From Acinetobacter sp. (lineage in GTDB: Bacteria; Pseudomonadota; Gammaproteobacteria; Pseudomonadales; Moraxellaceae): 47,266 bases of DNA. Positions 1 through 9,571 of this stretch are shown piece after piece (position 1 is the first letter of the stretch; each line of letters opens with the position of its first letter). A model generated the notes under the pieces. The model was not told where the DNA came from. It did no database searches and saw nothing but the letters and a program-made list of their open reading frames with translations. The position numbers and the translations under genes were made by a program. The stretch lies in NCBI GenBank assembly GCA_031277915.1, contig JAITLL010000069.1, positions 1 to 47,266 on the forward strand, in the 5' to 3' direction.

Positions 1-50
1 GCTTAAACGTCTCATCGTTCCTGAGTTGGCAAGACCTTTGATTTACCACT
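1..50 (+). ncRNA. Possible 3' end of a yybP-ykoY (Mn2+) riboswitch, cut by the window edge
   Basis: The segment AAGACCTTTG (31-40) resembles the conserved 3' internal-loop element of yybP-ykoY manganese riboswitches. It lies about 85 bases upstream of a GDT1/UPF0016 exporter gene, a family classically controlled by this riboswitch. The 5' half of the aptamer, with its conserved first loop and P1 strand, would lie before base 1, so the fold cannot be verified here. This is an inference from one short motif plus gene context. Confidence 0.45.
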
Positions 51-72
51 CTGCAATCATTTTATGATATTT

Positions 73-112
73 GGCTAGCAGGAGGGGTAGGTCATAGGCA
101 TTTATGCTAGCC
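73..112 (+). promoter_or_regulatory. Leader hairpin before the Mn2+ exporter gene, possible expression platform
   Basis: A perfect 8-bp stem (GGCTAGCA at 73-80 pairs with TGCTAGCC at 105-112) closes a 24-base loop holding a purine-rich AGGAGGGG stretch (80-87). The base of the stem lies 11 bases before the ATG at 124, next to a weak AGAGAA ribosome-binding site. If the upstream element is a riboswitch, this hairpin is the natural candidate for its translation or termination switch. There is no T-run after it, so a simple terminator is unlikely. Confidence 0.4.
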
Positions 113-123
113 AGAGAACCGAT

Positions 124-699
124 ATGCAAGAATTCCTGATTTCTACCTCGATTGTTACCCTCGCTGAAATGGGTGATAAAACTCAATTGTTGGCCCTTTT
201 ACTGTCTGCACGTTTCCGTAAGCCAATTCCTATTTTAATAGCGATTCTTTTAGCAACTTTAATTAACCACGGTATTTCTGCTGTGCTTGGTCAATGGATT
301 ACAACCGTGTTAAGTCCCGAAATTTTAGTCTGGGTGCTTGCTGTTGGTTTTATTGGTATGGCTTTTTGGATGCTTATTCCAGATAAGCTCGATGATGAAA
401 CAGATAGCATTAACAGATGGCAAAAATTAGGTGTTTTTGGTGCAACCTTTATTTTGTTTTTCTTGGCTGAAATTGGTGATAAAACCCAAATTGCGACAGT
501 CGCTTTAGCTGCACGTTATGACAGTATTTTCTGGGTAATGCTCGGTACAACATTAGGTATGATGATTGCTAATGCACCTGCTGTATTTATTGGTAATAAA
601 TTGGCTGAACGTCTATCTATCTCACTCATTCATAAAATTGGTGCGGCTATTTTCTTCATAGTGGGTGTTTCTACGTTAGTACAACATTATTTCTTCTAA
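124..699 (+). CDS. GDT1/UPF0016 (TMEM165-type) manganese exporter
   Basis: This is a 191-aa integral membrane protein with the internal repeat that defines the family. The motif E-x-G-D-K-T-Q appears twice, as AEMGDKTQ near residue 15 and AEIGDKTQ near residue 115, each inside a hydrophobic three-helix unit. These acidic motifs form the cation path in GDT1/MneA-type exporters, which remove Mn2+ (or Ca2+/H+) from the cytoplasm. The length is normal for bacterial members. The gene is monocistronic: a terminator follows directly, and the upstream leader looks riboswitch-like, which fits Mn2+-induced expression. The ATG at 124 is kept because the only in-frame codons back to the stop at 88 are not start codons in common use. 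The family is certain; the exact metal is inferred from relatives. Confidence 0.9.
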   Translation: MQEFLISTSIVTLAEMGDKTQLLALLLSARFRKPIPILIAILLATLINHGISAVLGQWITTVLSPEILVWVLAVGFIGMAFWMLIPDKLDDETDSINRWQKLGVFGATFILFFLAEIGDKTQIATVALAARYDSIFWVMLGTTLGMMIANAPAVFIGNKLAERLSISLIHKIGAAIFFIVGVSTLVQHYFF

Positions 700-718
700 A
701 TTATTTTTAATTTATATA

Positions 719-745
719 AAAACGCATTCATTCAGAGTGCGTTTT
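719..745 (+). terminator. Rho-independent terminator of the Mn2+ exporter gene
   Basis: An 11-bp stem (719-729 with 735-745, one T-G wobble) has the five-base loop ATTCA, and its 3' arm ends in TTTT. It lies 20 bases after the stop codon. Confidence 0.75.
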
Positions 746-939
746 GCTCTTGAGTATTTGAGGAAATTGTAGAGAGCTACCAAATTTTTTGATGATTCAT
801 TTCTAGAATAAGAAAAGTAAAATCAATTTTAAAATATTATGAGAAATATCAGGCAATTCATTGCAAGCACTTTAGAATCCCTTTATTTTAGTATGGATAT
901 AAAAATATCTAATATTTAAAAGTTTTTTGGGGAAATTAA

Positions 940-1737
940 ATGGGGTTTGAAAAAACAACATCTCAGATATTATTTGATAATGGTGTTCATAAATGTATTA
1001 GTTTTACCAGTTTGGTTAAAGGTGAAGGCATACAAGCCAATCAATTTTTAATTATTGATCATGAAAGAGCAGCTGTAATTGACCCAGGGGGTGACTTGAC
1101 CTATGTCCCACTCACTATGGAGCTCAATAAATATACTCGTCTGAAAAATCTGGATTATGTGATCGCTTCGCATCAGGACCCAGACATTATTACTTCAATG
1201 CCACGCTGGTTGGTCTATACCGATGCTAAAGTGGTGGCCTCTAAACTATGGGCACGATTTTTACCTCACTTAAACTCGTCATTTATGAGTGAGCGTATGA
1301 AAGGGAATTGGGAAGATCGCCTCATTGAGTTGCCAGATCGTGGTCAAGTGATTCAATTGGGTGAATCAAAGCTTGTTATGGTTCCGGCACATTTTCTACA
1401 TTCGGTAGGTAATTTCCAGTTTTATGATCCAGTTGCCAAAATTTTATTTTCTGGTGATATGGGGGCATCCATTGTAGAAGATGCAAGTCAGCCTCTCAAA
1501 GATTTTGATTCCCATGTGATGAAAATGAAGGCTTTTCACCAACGCTATATGTGCTCCAATAAAATCATTCGCTTATGGGTCAACATGGTTCGTAAAATGG
1601 ACATTGAGATGATTGTGCCTCAGCATGGTACTCCATTTGTTGGCAAAGAAATGATTAACCAGTTTTTAGACTGGATTGAAACCTTGCCATGCGGCGTAGA
1701 TTTAATGACAGAACAAATTTTTAGCTGTCCAACATAA
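940..1737 (+). CDS. Metallo-beta-lactamase-fold protein of the oxygen-binding di-iron (flavodiiron-like) type
   Basis: This is a 265-aa protein with the MBL fold and no fused flavodoxin domain. The first metal motif reads SHQDPD (residues 77-82), that is H-x-D-x-D in place of the HxHxDH of zinc beta-lactamases. This resembles the H-x-E-x-D motif of flavodiiron proteins and the stand-alone ODP family. Further ligands look like the His of PAHFLHS (about residue 153), the Asp of FSGDMG (about 173) and the His of PQHG (about 229). ODP proteins bind a di-iron centre that reacts with O2 and have been linked to oxygen sensing or reduction. A GGGGAAA ribosome-binding site precedes the ATG. The gene stands alone, followed by a degenerate region. 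The substrate is unknown. Confidence 0.8.
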   Translation: MGFEKTTSQILFDNGVHKCISFTSLVKGEGIQANQFLIIDHERAAVIDPGGDLTYVPLTMELNKYTRLKNLDYVIASHQDPDIITSMPRWLVYTDAKVVASKLWARFLPHLNSSFMSERMKGNWEDRLIELPDRGQVIQLGESKLVMVPAHFLHSVGNFQFYDPVAKILFSGDMGASIVEDASQPLKDFDSHVMKMKAFHQRYMCSNKIIRLWVNMVRKMDIEMIVPQHGTPFVGKEMINQFLDWIETLPCGVDLMTEQIFSCPT

Positions 1738-1770
1738 AAAATTAGGTTCAATATCTTGAGTCCAATTTGA

Positions 1771-1902
1771 ATAAAAATATTATCTCAAGTTGCGACTCCA
1801 GATGAGTACCTGCGCTGTGGGGCGTGTTGTGTACATTTTAGGGTTTCTTTTTACTGGGCTGAGGCCGAGTTAATGGATGAGTCTCCCAAATTCAGAAAAT
1901 GA
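1771..1902 (+). pseudogene. Remnant of a YkgJ-family cysteine-cluster protein gene
   Basis: The frame from 1771 to the TGA at 1900-1902 is open but has no ATG until codon 35. It encodes a stretch matching the start of YkgJ-type zinc/iron-chelating proteins: [20 protein letters not shown]. Intact members begin with a C-x-x-C-G-A-C-C cluster, have a hallmark FRVSF-W segment, and continue for about 50-80 more residues with further cysteines. Here the first cysteine, the start codon and the whole C-terminal half are missing. I read this as a decayed gene rather than a short functional protein. The identification rests on one 20-residue motif. Confidence 0.6.
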
Positions 1903-2015
1903 TCAGGTGAGCTAAATATAAGCTAACATGATAATAAGTGAGAAATATTTAGAGTAGGTGGATATCTATTGCTGAAAAAGGCAAAGATTATATGAAAATT
2001 GCATTGAAATTTGTT

Positions 2016-2021
2016 TATAAT
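2016..2021 (+). promoter_or_regulatory. Likely -10 element of the guaB promoter
   Basis: A perfect TATAAT hexamer lies about 30 bases before the guaB ATG. No strong -35 is seen at 17 bp (the bases there read GAAAAT). This would leave a short leader of about 23 bases. Confidence 0.45.
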
Positions 2022-2023
2022 AG

Positions 2024-3517
<1,494 letters not shown>

Positions 3518-3541
3518 TTTTTGGTAACCAAATCAATGCAG

Positions 3542-3570
3542 AAAGCCGTCATTACACTGACGGCTTTTTG
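3542..3570 (+). terminator. Rho-independent terminator of guaB
   Basis: A perfect 10-bp stem (AAAGCCGTCA 3542-3551 with TGACGGCTTT 3558-3567) has a 6-base loop and is followed by a T-rich stretch. Confidence 0.85.
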
Positions 3571-3666
3571 TTTTTGGTGTAAAGTAAATCTGATGAAAAG
3601 ACATATGGCAGAATAGCCATATATGAAATGAGCCACGGCTGAAGTGGCGTAAAAATGAGATAAGCT

Positions 3667-5004
3667 ATGAGTTATTTTGGAACAGATGGTATTCGTGGAA
3701 AATTTGGGCAAACGCCTATTACACCAGAGTTTGCTTTAAAATTAGGCTTTGCAGCAGGGAAGGTATTAAAACGAACGAGTCCAAAAAATAAACCGCTTGT
3801 TGTATTAGGAAAAGACACTCGTTTATCGGGCTATATTTTAGAGGCCGCTTTGCAGGCAGGATTAAACGCTGCTGGCGTATATGTGCACTTACTTGGTCCA
3901 TTGCCTACACCGGCAATTGCACACCTTACACGGGCATTACATGCTTATGCTGGCATTGTAATTTCTGCATCACATAATCCATATTATGATAATGGGATTA
4001 AATTCTTTTCAAGTGAAGGCAAAAAACTACCAGATTCATTGCAAGAAGAAATTAATAAAGAATTAGAAAAAGATTTATTGATTGAAGACACTGCAAACTT
4101 GGGTAAGAGTATTCGAGTAAATGATGCAAATGGTCGCTATATTGAATTTTGTAAATCTACATTCCCATATCATTTTGATTTAAATAATTTAAAAATTGTT
4201 GTGGATTGTGCTCATGGTGCAGCCTATAGCGTTGGTCCTTCAGTTTTTCGCGAACTAGGCGCTAAAGTTATTGCTTTATATAATGAACCAGATGGTTTAA
4301 ACATTAATGAAAACTGTGGTTCAACACATCCTGAACACTTACAAAAAGCAGTAGTTGAGCAAGGTGCAGACTTAGGGATTGCCTTTGATGGCGATGCTGA
4401 CCGTGTGGTGATGGTCGATAAGTTTGGTAACTTAATTGATGGGGACCATATTTTATATATTTTAGCGACTCAAGCTCAGAAAAAACCTGTGGGCGTGGTC
4501 GGTACTGTCATGAGTAATATCGCACTTGAAGTCGCACTTGAAAAAGCGAAAGTTGGCTTTGTCCGCGCGAAAGTCGGTGATCGTTATGTACTACAAGCAT
4601 TAGAAGAAAATGGCTGGGTTACAGGTGGAGAGCCATCTGGTCATATCTTAACGTTAGACAAGAGTACAACTGGTGATGCTATTATTGCGGCATTACAAGT
4701 ATTAACGGTGATGGTTGAACAAAATAAAGCACTCCATGAATTAGTTCAGGACTTTAAATTGTTCCCGCAAGTTCTTGTAAATATACGTTTAGAGCAAATG
4801 CTTGATCCATACTCTATTCCAACGCTGGTGACTGAGTTTAATAAAGCAGAAGAGCAGCTTAAAGGGCGTGGACGTATTTTAGTGCGTAAGTCTGGAACTG
4901 AGCCGGTTATTCGTGTCATGGTTGAAGGTGATAACGAGCAAGAAGTAAATGCTTTGGCTGAACACTTGGCAAATGCAGTTCGTTCACAAGCCCAGGTTGC
5001 ATAA
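3667..5004 (+). CDS. glmM: Phosphoglucosamine mutase
   Basis: GlmM interconverts glucosamine-6-phosphate and glucosamine-1-phosphate, feeding UDP-GlcNAc for peptidoglycan and lipid A. The 445-aa protein has the four-domain phosphohexomutase layout. Its phosphorylated serine is Ser102 in [13 protein letters not shown], the Mg2+-binding loop DGDADR is near residue 243, the sugar-binding GGEPSGH is near residue 321, and the phosphate-binding RKSGTEP lies near the C-terminus. The gene is the first of an apparent operon with pdxH (9 bases apart) and recJ. It follows the guaB terminator by about 100 bases, so its promoter must lie in that short gap. Confidence 0.98.
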   Translation: MSYFGTDGIRGKFGQTPITPEFALKLGFAAGKVLKRTSPKNKPLVVLGKDTRLSGYILEAALQAGLNAAGVYVHLLGPLPTPAIAHLTRALHAYAGIVISASHNPYYDNGIKFFSSEGKKLPDSLQEEINKELEKDLLIEDTANLGKSIRVNDANGRYIEFCKSTFPYHFDLNNLKIVVDCAHGAAYSVGPSVFRELGAKVIALYNEPDGLNINENCGSTHPEHLQKAVVEQGADLGIAFDGDADRVVMVDKFGNLIDGDHILYILATQAQKKPVGVVGTVMSNIALEVALEKAKVGFVRAKVGDRYVLQALEENGWVTGGEPSGHILTLDKSTTGDAIIAALQVLTVMVEQNKALHELVQDFKLFPQVLVNIRLEQMLDPYSIPTLVTEFNKAEEQLKGRGRILVRKSGTEPVIRVMVEGDNEQEVNALAEHLANAVRSQAQVA

Positions 5005-5013
5005 GGTATAGCC

Positions 5014-5670
5014 ATGAGTGATGTCATTAAAGATTTAAGCGAATTACGCTTAAGTTATGAACAAGGCGAATTGTACGAGACTCATGTCGCTAGCAATCCG
5101 CATCAGCAATTCTTAGGTTGGTTTAATCATGCTTTGGCCGCTAACTTGCACGAACCGTATGCAATGTCGTTGGCAACAGCAAGTGCTAGCGGGCGTCCAC
5201 ATGTCAGAACTGTATTATTACGCGGTGCGACGGAAGCTGGTTATGATTTCTATACCAATTATGACAGCCAGAAAGGCGCAGATTTGGCAGACAACCCATA
5301 TGCTGAATTATTATTTTATTGGCCGAGTTTAGAGCGCCAAGTCCGAGTGGGCGGGCATGTGGTAAAAATTCCTGAACAGGAATCTACAGATTATTATCAT
5401 AAACGGCCACGTGATAGTCAGGTCGCCGCTCATATCAGTACTCCTCAAAGCGGTAAGATCGAAAGCCGAGAGTTGTTGCAGCAGCGCTTTCAAGACTTAC
5501 AACAACAAGTTGAAAGCCGTGAAGTACTCGATAAGCCAGAGTTTTGGGGCGGATATCGTTTGCAACCAGATTATTATGAATTCTGGCAAGGACGACCAAA
5601 TCGTTTACATGACCGCTTGAGTTATGAAAAAATCGAGGGTCAATGGATGTTGCACCGGCTGATGCCTTAA
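5014..5670 (+). CDS. pdxH: Pyridoxamine/pyridoxine 5'-phosphate oxidase
   Basis: PdxH is an FMN enzyme that oxidises pyridoxine- or pyridoxamine-5'-phosphate to pyridoxal 5'-phosphate. The 218-aa length is typical. The FMN-binding split-barrel segment carries RTVLLRG and the conserved FYTNYDSQKG. The family C-terminal signature is recognisable as FWQGRPNRLHDR followed by the basic end of the protein. The gene begins 9 bases after glmM, and its stop codon abuts the recJ ATG, so translational coupling with both is likely. Linkage to glmM and recJ appears to be for shared transcription rather than a shared pathway. Confidence 0.97.
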   Translation: MSDVIKDLSELRLSYEQGELYETHVASNPHQQFLGWFNHALAANLHEPYAMSLATASASGRPHVRTVLLRGATEAGYDFYTNYDSQKGADLADNPYAELLFYWPSLERQVRVGGHVVKIPEQESTDYYHKRPRDSQVAAHISTPQSGKIESRELLQQRFQDLQQQVESREVLDKPEFWGGYRLQPDYYEFWQGRPNRLHDRLSYEKIEGQWMLHRLMP

Positions 5671-7371
5671 ATGACAAAAATACAAATTAAACAAAGACCT
5701 TTATTGACACGCCCTGAACAATTTCAGGGCGTGCCGCCGTTTATTGCCGAAATTTTGGCAAGGCGTGGAGTACAATCAGAGCAAGAACTCGAGCTAAAGC
5801 TTAAGAATTTATTAGCTCCACAGCTCAAAGGACTAGAGACAGCTGTGGCATTAATAGATCAAGCTATTGATGAGCAGAAAAAAATTGTGATTGTCGGCGA
5901 CTATGATGCTGATGGAGCAACCAGTACAGCATTAATGGTACTCGTGCTTCGCGACATGGGGGCACAAGTCGACTATCTAGTGCCAGATCGTTTCAAATAT
6001 GGTTATGGACTTACCCCAGCGATTGCCGAGCTTGCTCATCGAACTTATCAACCAGATCTGTTAATTACGGTAGATAATGGAATTTCCAGCCATGCTGGCA
6101 TTGATGCTGCACATGTATTGGGTATGCAAGTGATTATTACCGATCATCATTTGACGACAAAAGAAATACCGCTTGCTGAGGCGGTAGTGAATCCAAATCA
6201 ATTAGGTTGTGAGTTTCCAAGTAAAGCACTTGCAGGGGTAGGTGTCGCATTTTATGTGCTTGCCAATTTGGTAAGTTTACGTAATAAACAAAGCAAAACT
6301 ACCAGTAAAGTCACCCAATATTTAGATTTAGTTGCTCTGGGAACATATGCCGATGTTGCTGTACTCGATTACAACAATCGTATATTGGTAGATGCTGGCT
6401 TAAAACGCATTCAGCAACATCAATGTCGAGTCGGAATATTGGCATTACTTGATATTGCGGGTCGAGAAGCAGTTTCTTTACGAGCACAAGATTTAGGATT
6501 TGTAATCGGCCCTCGTATTAATGCCGCGGGGCGTATGGAAAGCATGCGCATTGGTATTGAGTGTTTATTAGCTGATTCTATGGAAACTGCGTACCCAATT
6601 GCTCAGCAATTAAATCAGTTAAATATAGAGCGTCGTCAAGTTGAAGGAGATATGAAGCAACAAGCTTTATCTGCTTTAGATAGCTTACAACTATCAAAAG
6701 AAGATATTCCTGCAGCGCTTGTTTTATTTGAAGAAAATTGGCACCAAGGTGTCATTGGTATTGTTGCGGGACGTTTAAAAGAACAGTTCCATCGGCCTAC
6801 CATTGTTTTTGCACCAGATGAAGATGGTATTCATATTAAAGGTTCAGCACGTTCAATTGATGGCGTCCATATTCGAGATACCATTGAGCAAGTCGCGGAG
6901 CAGCATCCTGAGCTGGTCAGCCATTTTGGTGGGCATGCAGCAGCAGCAGGTTTAACAATACGTAAAGAAAACTTTGAAGCTTTTAAAACAGCATTCCATG
7001 CCTGTGTGGCTGCGATGGATGAATCTATCTTTCAAGCTACACTATGGACTGATGGCGAGTTACCTGTTTCTGCTTTGCATTTAGATACCTTGAACTGGAT
7101 TGAGCAGTTAGGGCCTTGGGGGCAAAAATTTCCGCTACCTCAGTTTGAAGGAAATTTTAAAGTTACCGATTTTCGTTGGCTCAAAGACACTCATTTAAAA
7201 CTTAAATTGGCATTAGATCAATATAGTTTCGATGCTATTGCTTTTAACGCAGCAGGTCGATTTGAATTTGATCCGATGCGTGACCACGTACATTTAGTTT
7301 ATGAAATAGACCGTAATGTTTTTAATGGTAATGTGAGTTTACAGCTACGAATTGTGCATTTAAAACAATAA
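5671..7371 (+). CDS. recJ: Single-stranded-DNA-specific 5'-3' exonuclease RecJ
   Basis: RecJ degrades single-stranded DNA 5' to 3' in RecF-pathway recombination and mismatch repair. The 566-aa protein contains the DHH phosphoesterase motifs in order: GDYDADGATS (about residue 75), the eponymous DHH in ITDHHLTT (about residue 157), and the DHHA1 signature FGGHAAAAGLTI (about residue 421). A C-terminal OB-like domain follows, and the length is normal. The ATG directly follows the pdxH stop with no gap and no obvious separate ribosome-binding site, which suggests coupled translation. A palindromic terminator shared with the convergent porin gene closes the operon. Confidence 0.97.
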   Translation: MTKIQIKQRPLLTRPEQFQGVPPFIAEILARRGVQSEQELELKLKNLLAPQLKGLETAVALIDQAIDEQKKIVIVGDYDADGATSTALMVLVLRDMGAQVDYLVPDRFKYGYGLTPAIAELAHRTYQPDLLITVDNGISSHAGIDAAHVLGMQVIITDHHLTTKEIPLAEAVVNPNQLGCEFPSKALAGVGVAFYVLANLVSLRNKQSKTTSKVTQYLDLVALGTYADVAVLDYNNRILVDAGLKRIQQHQCRVGILALLDIAGREAVSLRAQDLGFVIGPRINAAGRMESMRIGIECLLADSMETAYPIAQQLNQLNIERRQVEGDMKQQALSALDSLQLSKEDIPAALVLFEENWHQGVIGIVAGRLKEQFHRPTIVFAPDEDGIHIKGSARSIDGVHIRDTIEQVAEQHPELVSHFGGHAAAAGLTIRKENFEAFKTAFHACVAAMDESIFQATLWTDGELPVSALHLDTLNWIEQLGPWGQKFPLPQFEGNFKVTDFRWLKDTHLKLKLALDQYSFDAIAFNAAGRFEFDPMRDHVHLVYEIDRNVFNGNVSLQLRIVHLKQ

Positions 7372-7400
7372 AAAAATCCGCTCAATTGAGCGGATTTTTT
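7371..7400. terminator. Bidirectional terminator between recJ and the first porin gene
   Basis: This is a perfect 30-base palindrome with A6 at one end and T6 at the other, built on the stem TCCGCTCAA/TTGAGCGGA. It can serve recJ on the plus strand and the convergent porin gene, whose stop is at 7415, on the minus strand. Confidence 0.9.
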
Positions 7401-7414
7401 TATTCTAGGTAAGA

Positions 7415-8182
7415 TTAGAAACGGTATGCTGCACGAACACCATAAGTGTTGTCGTTATCACCGAAACCAATACGACCTTCAAGACTTACTTGCTGATTTA
7501 AGAATTTTTTAGCATTGATGCCCCATTCATCTTTATCAGTTAAGTCATTGTTGTAGTAGTCCACACCAAAACTTAAAGTTTTATCGATGTAGTAGTCGCC
7601 ACGAACTTTATATTCGTCAAGGTCACCAAACGCGCCATAAGCTTCAAGGTTTACGTCATGTTGACCAACTTGAGTTACATATTTAGCACGAACAGTTGGG
7701 TCTGCACCGTCTTTACCATTTTTCTCGTCATAACCTTTAACACCCAAAGCAAGTAATAAGCCTGGTGCTGGTAAGTAACCTACTTCAGCAGCATAAGTTG
7801 TTACTTTCTGGTCATAATTGATTCGGTCGATTTCATACTCATTTCTGCCTACATCACCGCTAAGGTAGAAGTCAGTGTTAGGAACATAGTATTCAATACC
7901 TACGCCATACTGAGTATCTTTAGTACCGCTGTTATCGCCATAGTTAACGTGTGCGTTAACGTTGCTTGCGCGGTTTAAGAATGCTGCTTCAGCAAGCGGT
8001 GCATTACGTGTTTGAACAGGGTTGAAATAATAAGTCCCATCAACACCGAATTTGCTTACGCTGCTGCCGTTATCTGGATCAAGATAAGTGTAAGAACCAC
8101 CAACTTCAGCTTGATAAGCGTTTGCTGCGCCACTTACTGCAAGCGCAGATAAAAGAGCTGATGCAATTGCTAGTTTTTTCAT
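7415..8182 (-). CDS. Putative outer-membrane porin of the Omp33-36 family (paralogue 1)
   Basis: This 255-aa protein has a classical signal peptide (MKKLAIASALLSALAVSGAA then NA, cleavage before YQAEV). It has alternating beta-strand sequence rich in Tyr/Gly/Asp and ends in ...RAAYRF, with the terminal Phe recognised by the BAM complex. The segments AYQAEV, GTYYFNP and PLAEAAFLNRASNV align by eye with the Omp33-36 protein at 32.4-33.3 kb in this window. The family forms water or small-solute channels in the Acinetobacter outer membrane. A strong GAGGGGAGAG ribosome-binding site and a good sigma70 promoter lie upstream. The exact substrate is unknown. Its closest neighbour is a second paralogue 334 bases upstream on the same strand. 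Confidence 0.85.
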   Translation of the reverse strand: MKKLAIASALLSALAVSGAANAYQAEVGGSYTYLDPDNGSSVSKFGVDGTYYFNPVQTRNAPLAEAAFLNRASNVNAHVNYGDNSGTKDTQYGVGIEYYVPNTDFYLSGDVGRNEYEIDRINYDQKVTTYAAEVGYLPAPGLLLALGVKGYDEKNGKDGADPTVRAKYVTQVGQHDVNLEAYGAFGDLDEYKVRGDYYIDKTLSFGVDYYNNDLTDKDEWGINAKKFLNQQVSLEGRIGFGDNDNTYGVRAAYRF

Positions 8183-8233
8183 GGAATCTCTCCCCTCTAA
8201 AAACGATTTTATAAATGTTTTGTTACAACTTTT

Positions 8234-8261
8234 AGTCTAGAGCAAAATCATTTACCGTCAA
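8234..8261 (-). promoter_or_regulatory. Predicted sigma70 promoter of porin paralogue 1
   Basis: On the minus strand, TTGACG (8261-8256) and TAGACT (8239-8234) are separated by 16 bp. The expected transcript start is near 8227, about 45 bases before the ATG. The rest of the 8183-8456 gap is AT-rich and shows no gene. Confidence 0.55.
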
Positions 8262-8456
8262 TCTTGCACAAGTAACTGGACTGTAACCACGTTCGATTTA
8301 TGTAATTATATTTAATTTAAGTAATTGATTTTTTGTATTAAAATTAGAATGTTTAATTTTATTAAAATTGAGGAGATTTTGTGTAGAAACTCAAAAATGC
8401 TGTAAAATTACCCAATTTTGTATGGGGATGTTACGAATAAAGCTTAAAATGAAATG

Positions 8457-8487
8457 AAAAAAGCCCAGATAAATTCTATCTGAGCTT
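8457..8487 (-). terminator. Terminator of porin paralogue 2
   Basis: Reading the minus strand, a 10-bp stem (AGCTCAGATA with TATCTGGGCT, one G-T wobble) is followed by TTTTTC. It lies 30 bases after the stop codon of the 8517-9374 gene. Confidence 0.75.
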
Positions 8488-8516
8488 CTAAATTTTAAGT
8501 TATCAATTCTTATTAA

Positions 8517-9374
8517 TTAGAAACGGAATGTTCCATTAATACCAAAAGAATCTGCATCATCAACTGTTGTATAAGACAAACCTACTGCTATTTGTGGTGT
8601 AAAGAATTTTTGGGCGCGTACACTAAAAATAGTATTTGAATCATCTGCTGTTGAGTTAGCAAACGATGCACCGATACTTAAAGTAGGATCTAGATAAATA
8701 TCTGCACCTAAACGGTAAGTTGTCTCATCGCCAATGTAAGTTTGTCCTTCAAAGTTGGTATAAAAATTACCAATTTGAGTAACATATTTTGCGCGCAATG
8801 TTATGGCTTTATCATCATCTTCACCAGTGACTGCTGTGGCATTAGTGAAAGAAGTAAGGAAACCATATTTAGCTGCTTGAATTGGGTCAAAACTTTCAGA
8901 AAGATCAGCTACACCCGCGGCTAGTAGTAAACCATCTATTGGTAGGAAACCGACTTCTAGGGCGTAACCATTACTGCTATCATCAGCTGAGCCGTAATTA
9001 TTTACAGTAACCTCTCTTTTTGTGCGGTTAAATGCTCCAGACACGTAGAACTGAGTATTTGGAATAAAGTATTCTCCTGCCACCCCTACAGAATTATATT
9101 CAAGTTTTGCAAGCTCTTCATCGTCTTCTATTTTGCTATAGGTATAACCGGCGCCAATATTAGAAGCTTTATTTAAAAATGCAGCTTCAACTAAAGGATA
9201 ATTTTTGGCTTCAACTGGATTAAAATAATATTTTCCATTAACCCCAAAGCTATTAATTTTTCCCCCATCCATATCTGTAAATTCATACATAGTACCAACT
9301 TCAGTTTGATAGGCATTAGCATTAAAAGCGCAAATGGTACTAAAAATCGCTAGTAAAAAGTTTGATTTATTCAT
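8517..9374 (-). CDS. Putative outer-membrane porin of the Omp33-36 family (paralogue 2)
   Basis: This 285-aa protein has a Sec signal peptide (MNKSNFLLAIFSTICAFNAN then A, mature YQTEVG). The repeating amphipathic beta-strand pattern ends in ...GINGTFRF, with a C-terminal Phe. It shares AYQTEVG, GKYYFNPVEAKNYPLVEAAF and LRAKYVTQIGN with the 255-aa neighbour, and shows the same architecture as Omp33-36. It is more acidic and has longer loops than paralogue 1, including an insertion around EDDEELAKLE. Codon use is more AT-rich, with many ATT/AAA codons. Its own terminator lies downstream, so the two tandem genes are probably transcribed separately. Function is inferred from family only. Confidence 0.8.
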   Translation of the reverse strand: MNKSNFLLAIFSTICAFNANAYQTEVGTMYEFTDMDGGKINSFGVNGKYYFNPVEAKNYPLVEAAFLNKASNIGAGYTYSKIEDDEELAKLEYNSVGVAGEYFIPNTQFYVSGAFNRTKREVTVNNYGSADDSSNGYALEVGFLPIDGLLLAAGVADLSESFDPIQAAKYGFLTSFTNATAVTGEDDDKAITLRAKYVTQIGNFYTNFEGQTYIGDETTYRLGADIYLDPTLSIGASFANSTADDSNTIFSVRAQKFFTPQIAVGLSYTTVDDADSFGINGTFRF

Positions 9375-9571
9375 GGTGAAACTCTTGGAATAGATGTTAT
9401 AAAGATTTTAAGTTGTTAATTTTAATTTACTTTTTTAAATTAAACAATCATATAATATTATTTAATTATTAATTGAGTGATAAAGAATAATAAGTCTCGT
9501 TGATTTTGTTCGATACTCACAAGCTATGATAAAATATTCGACTGTTTATCTGCTTTTATGGGAACACTCGC

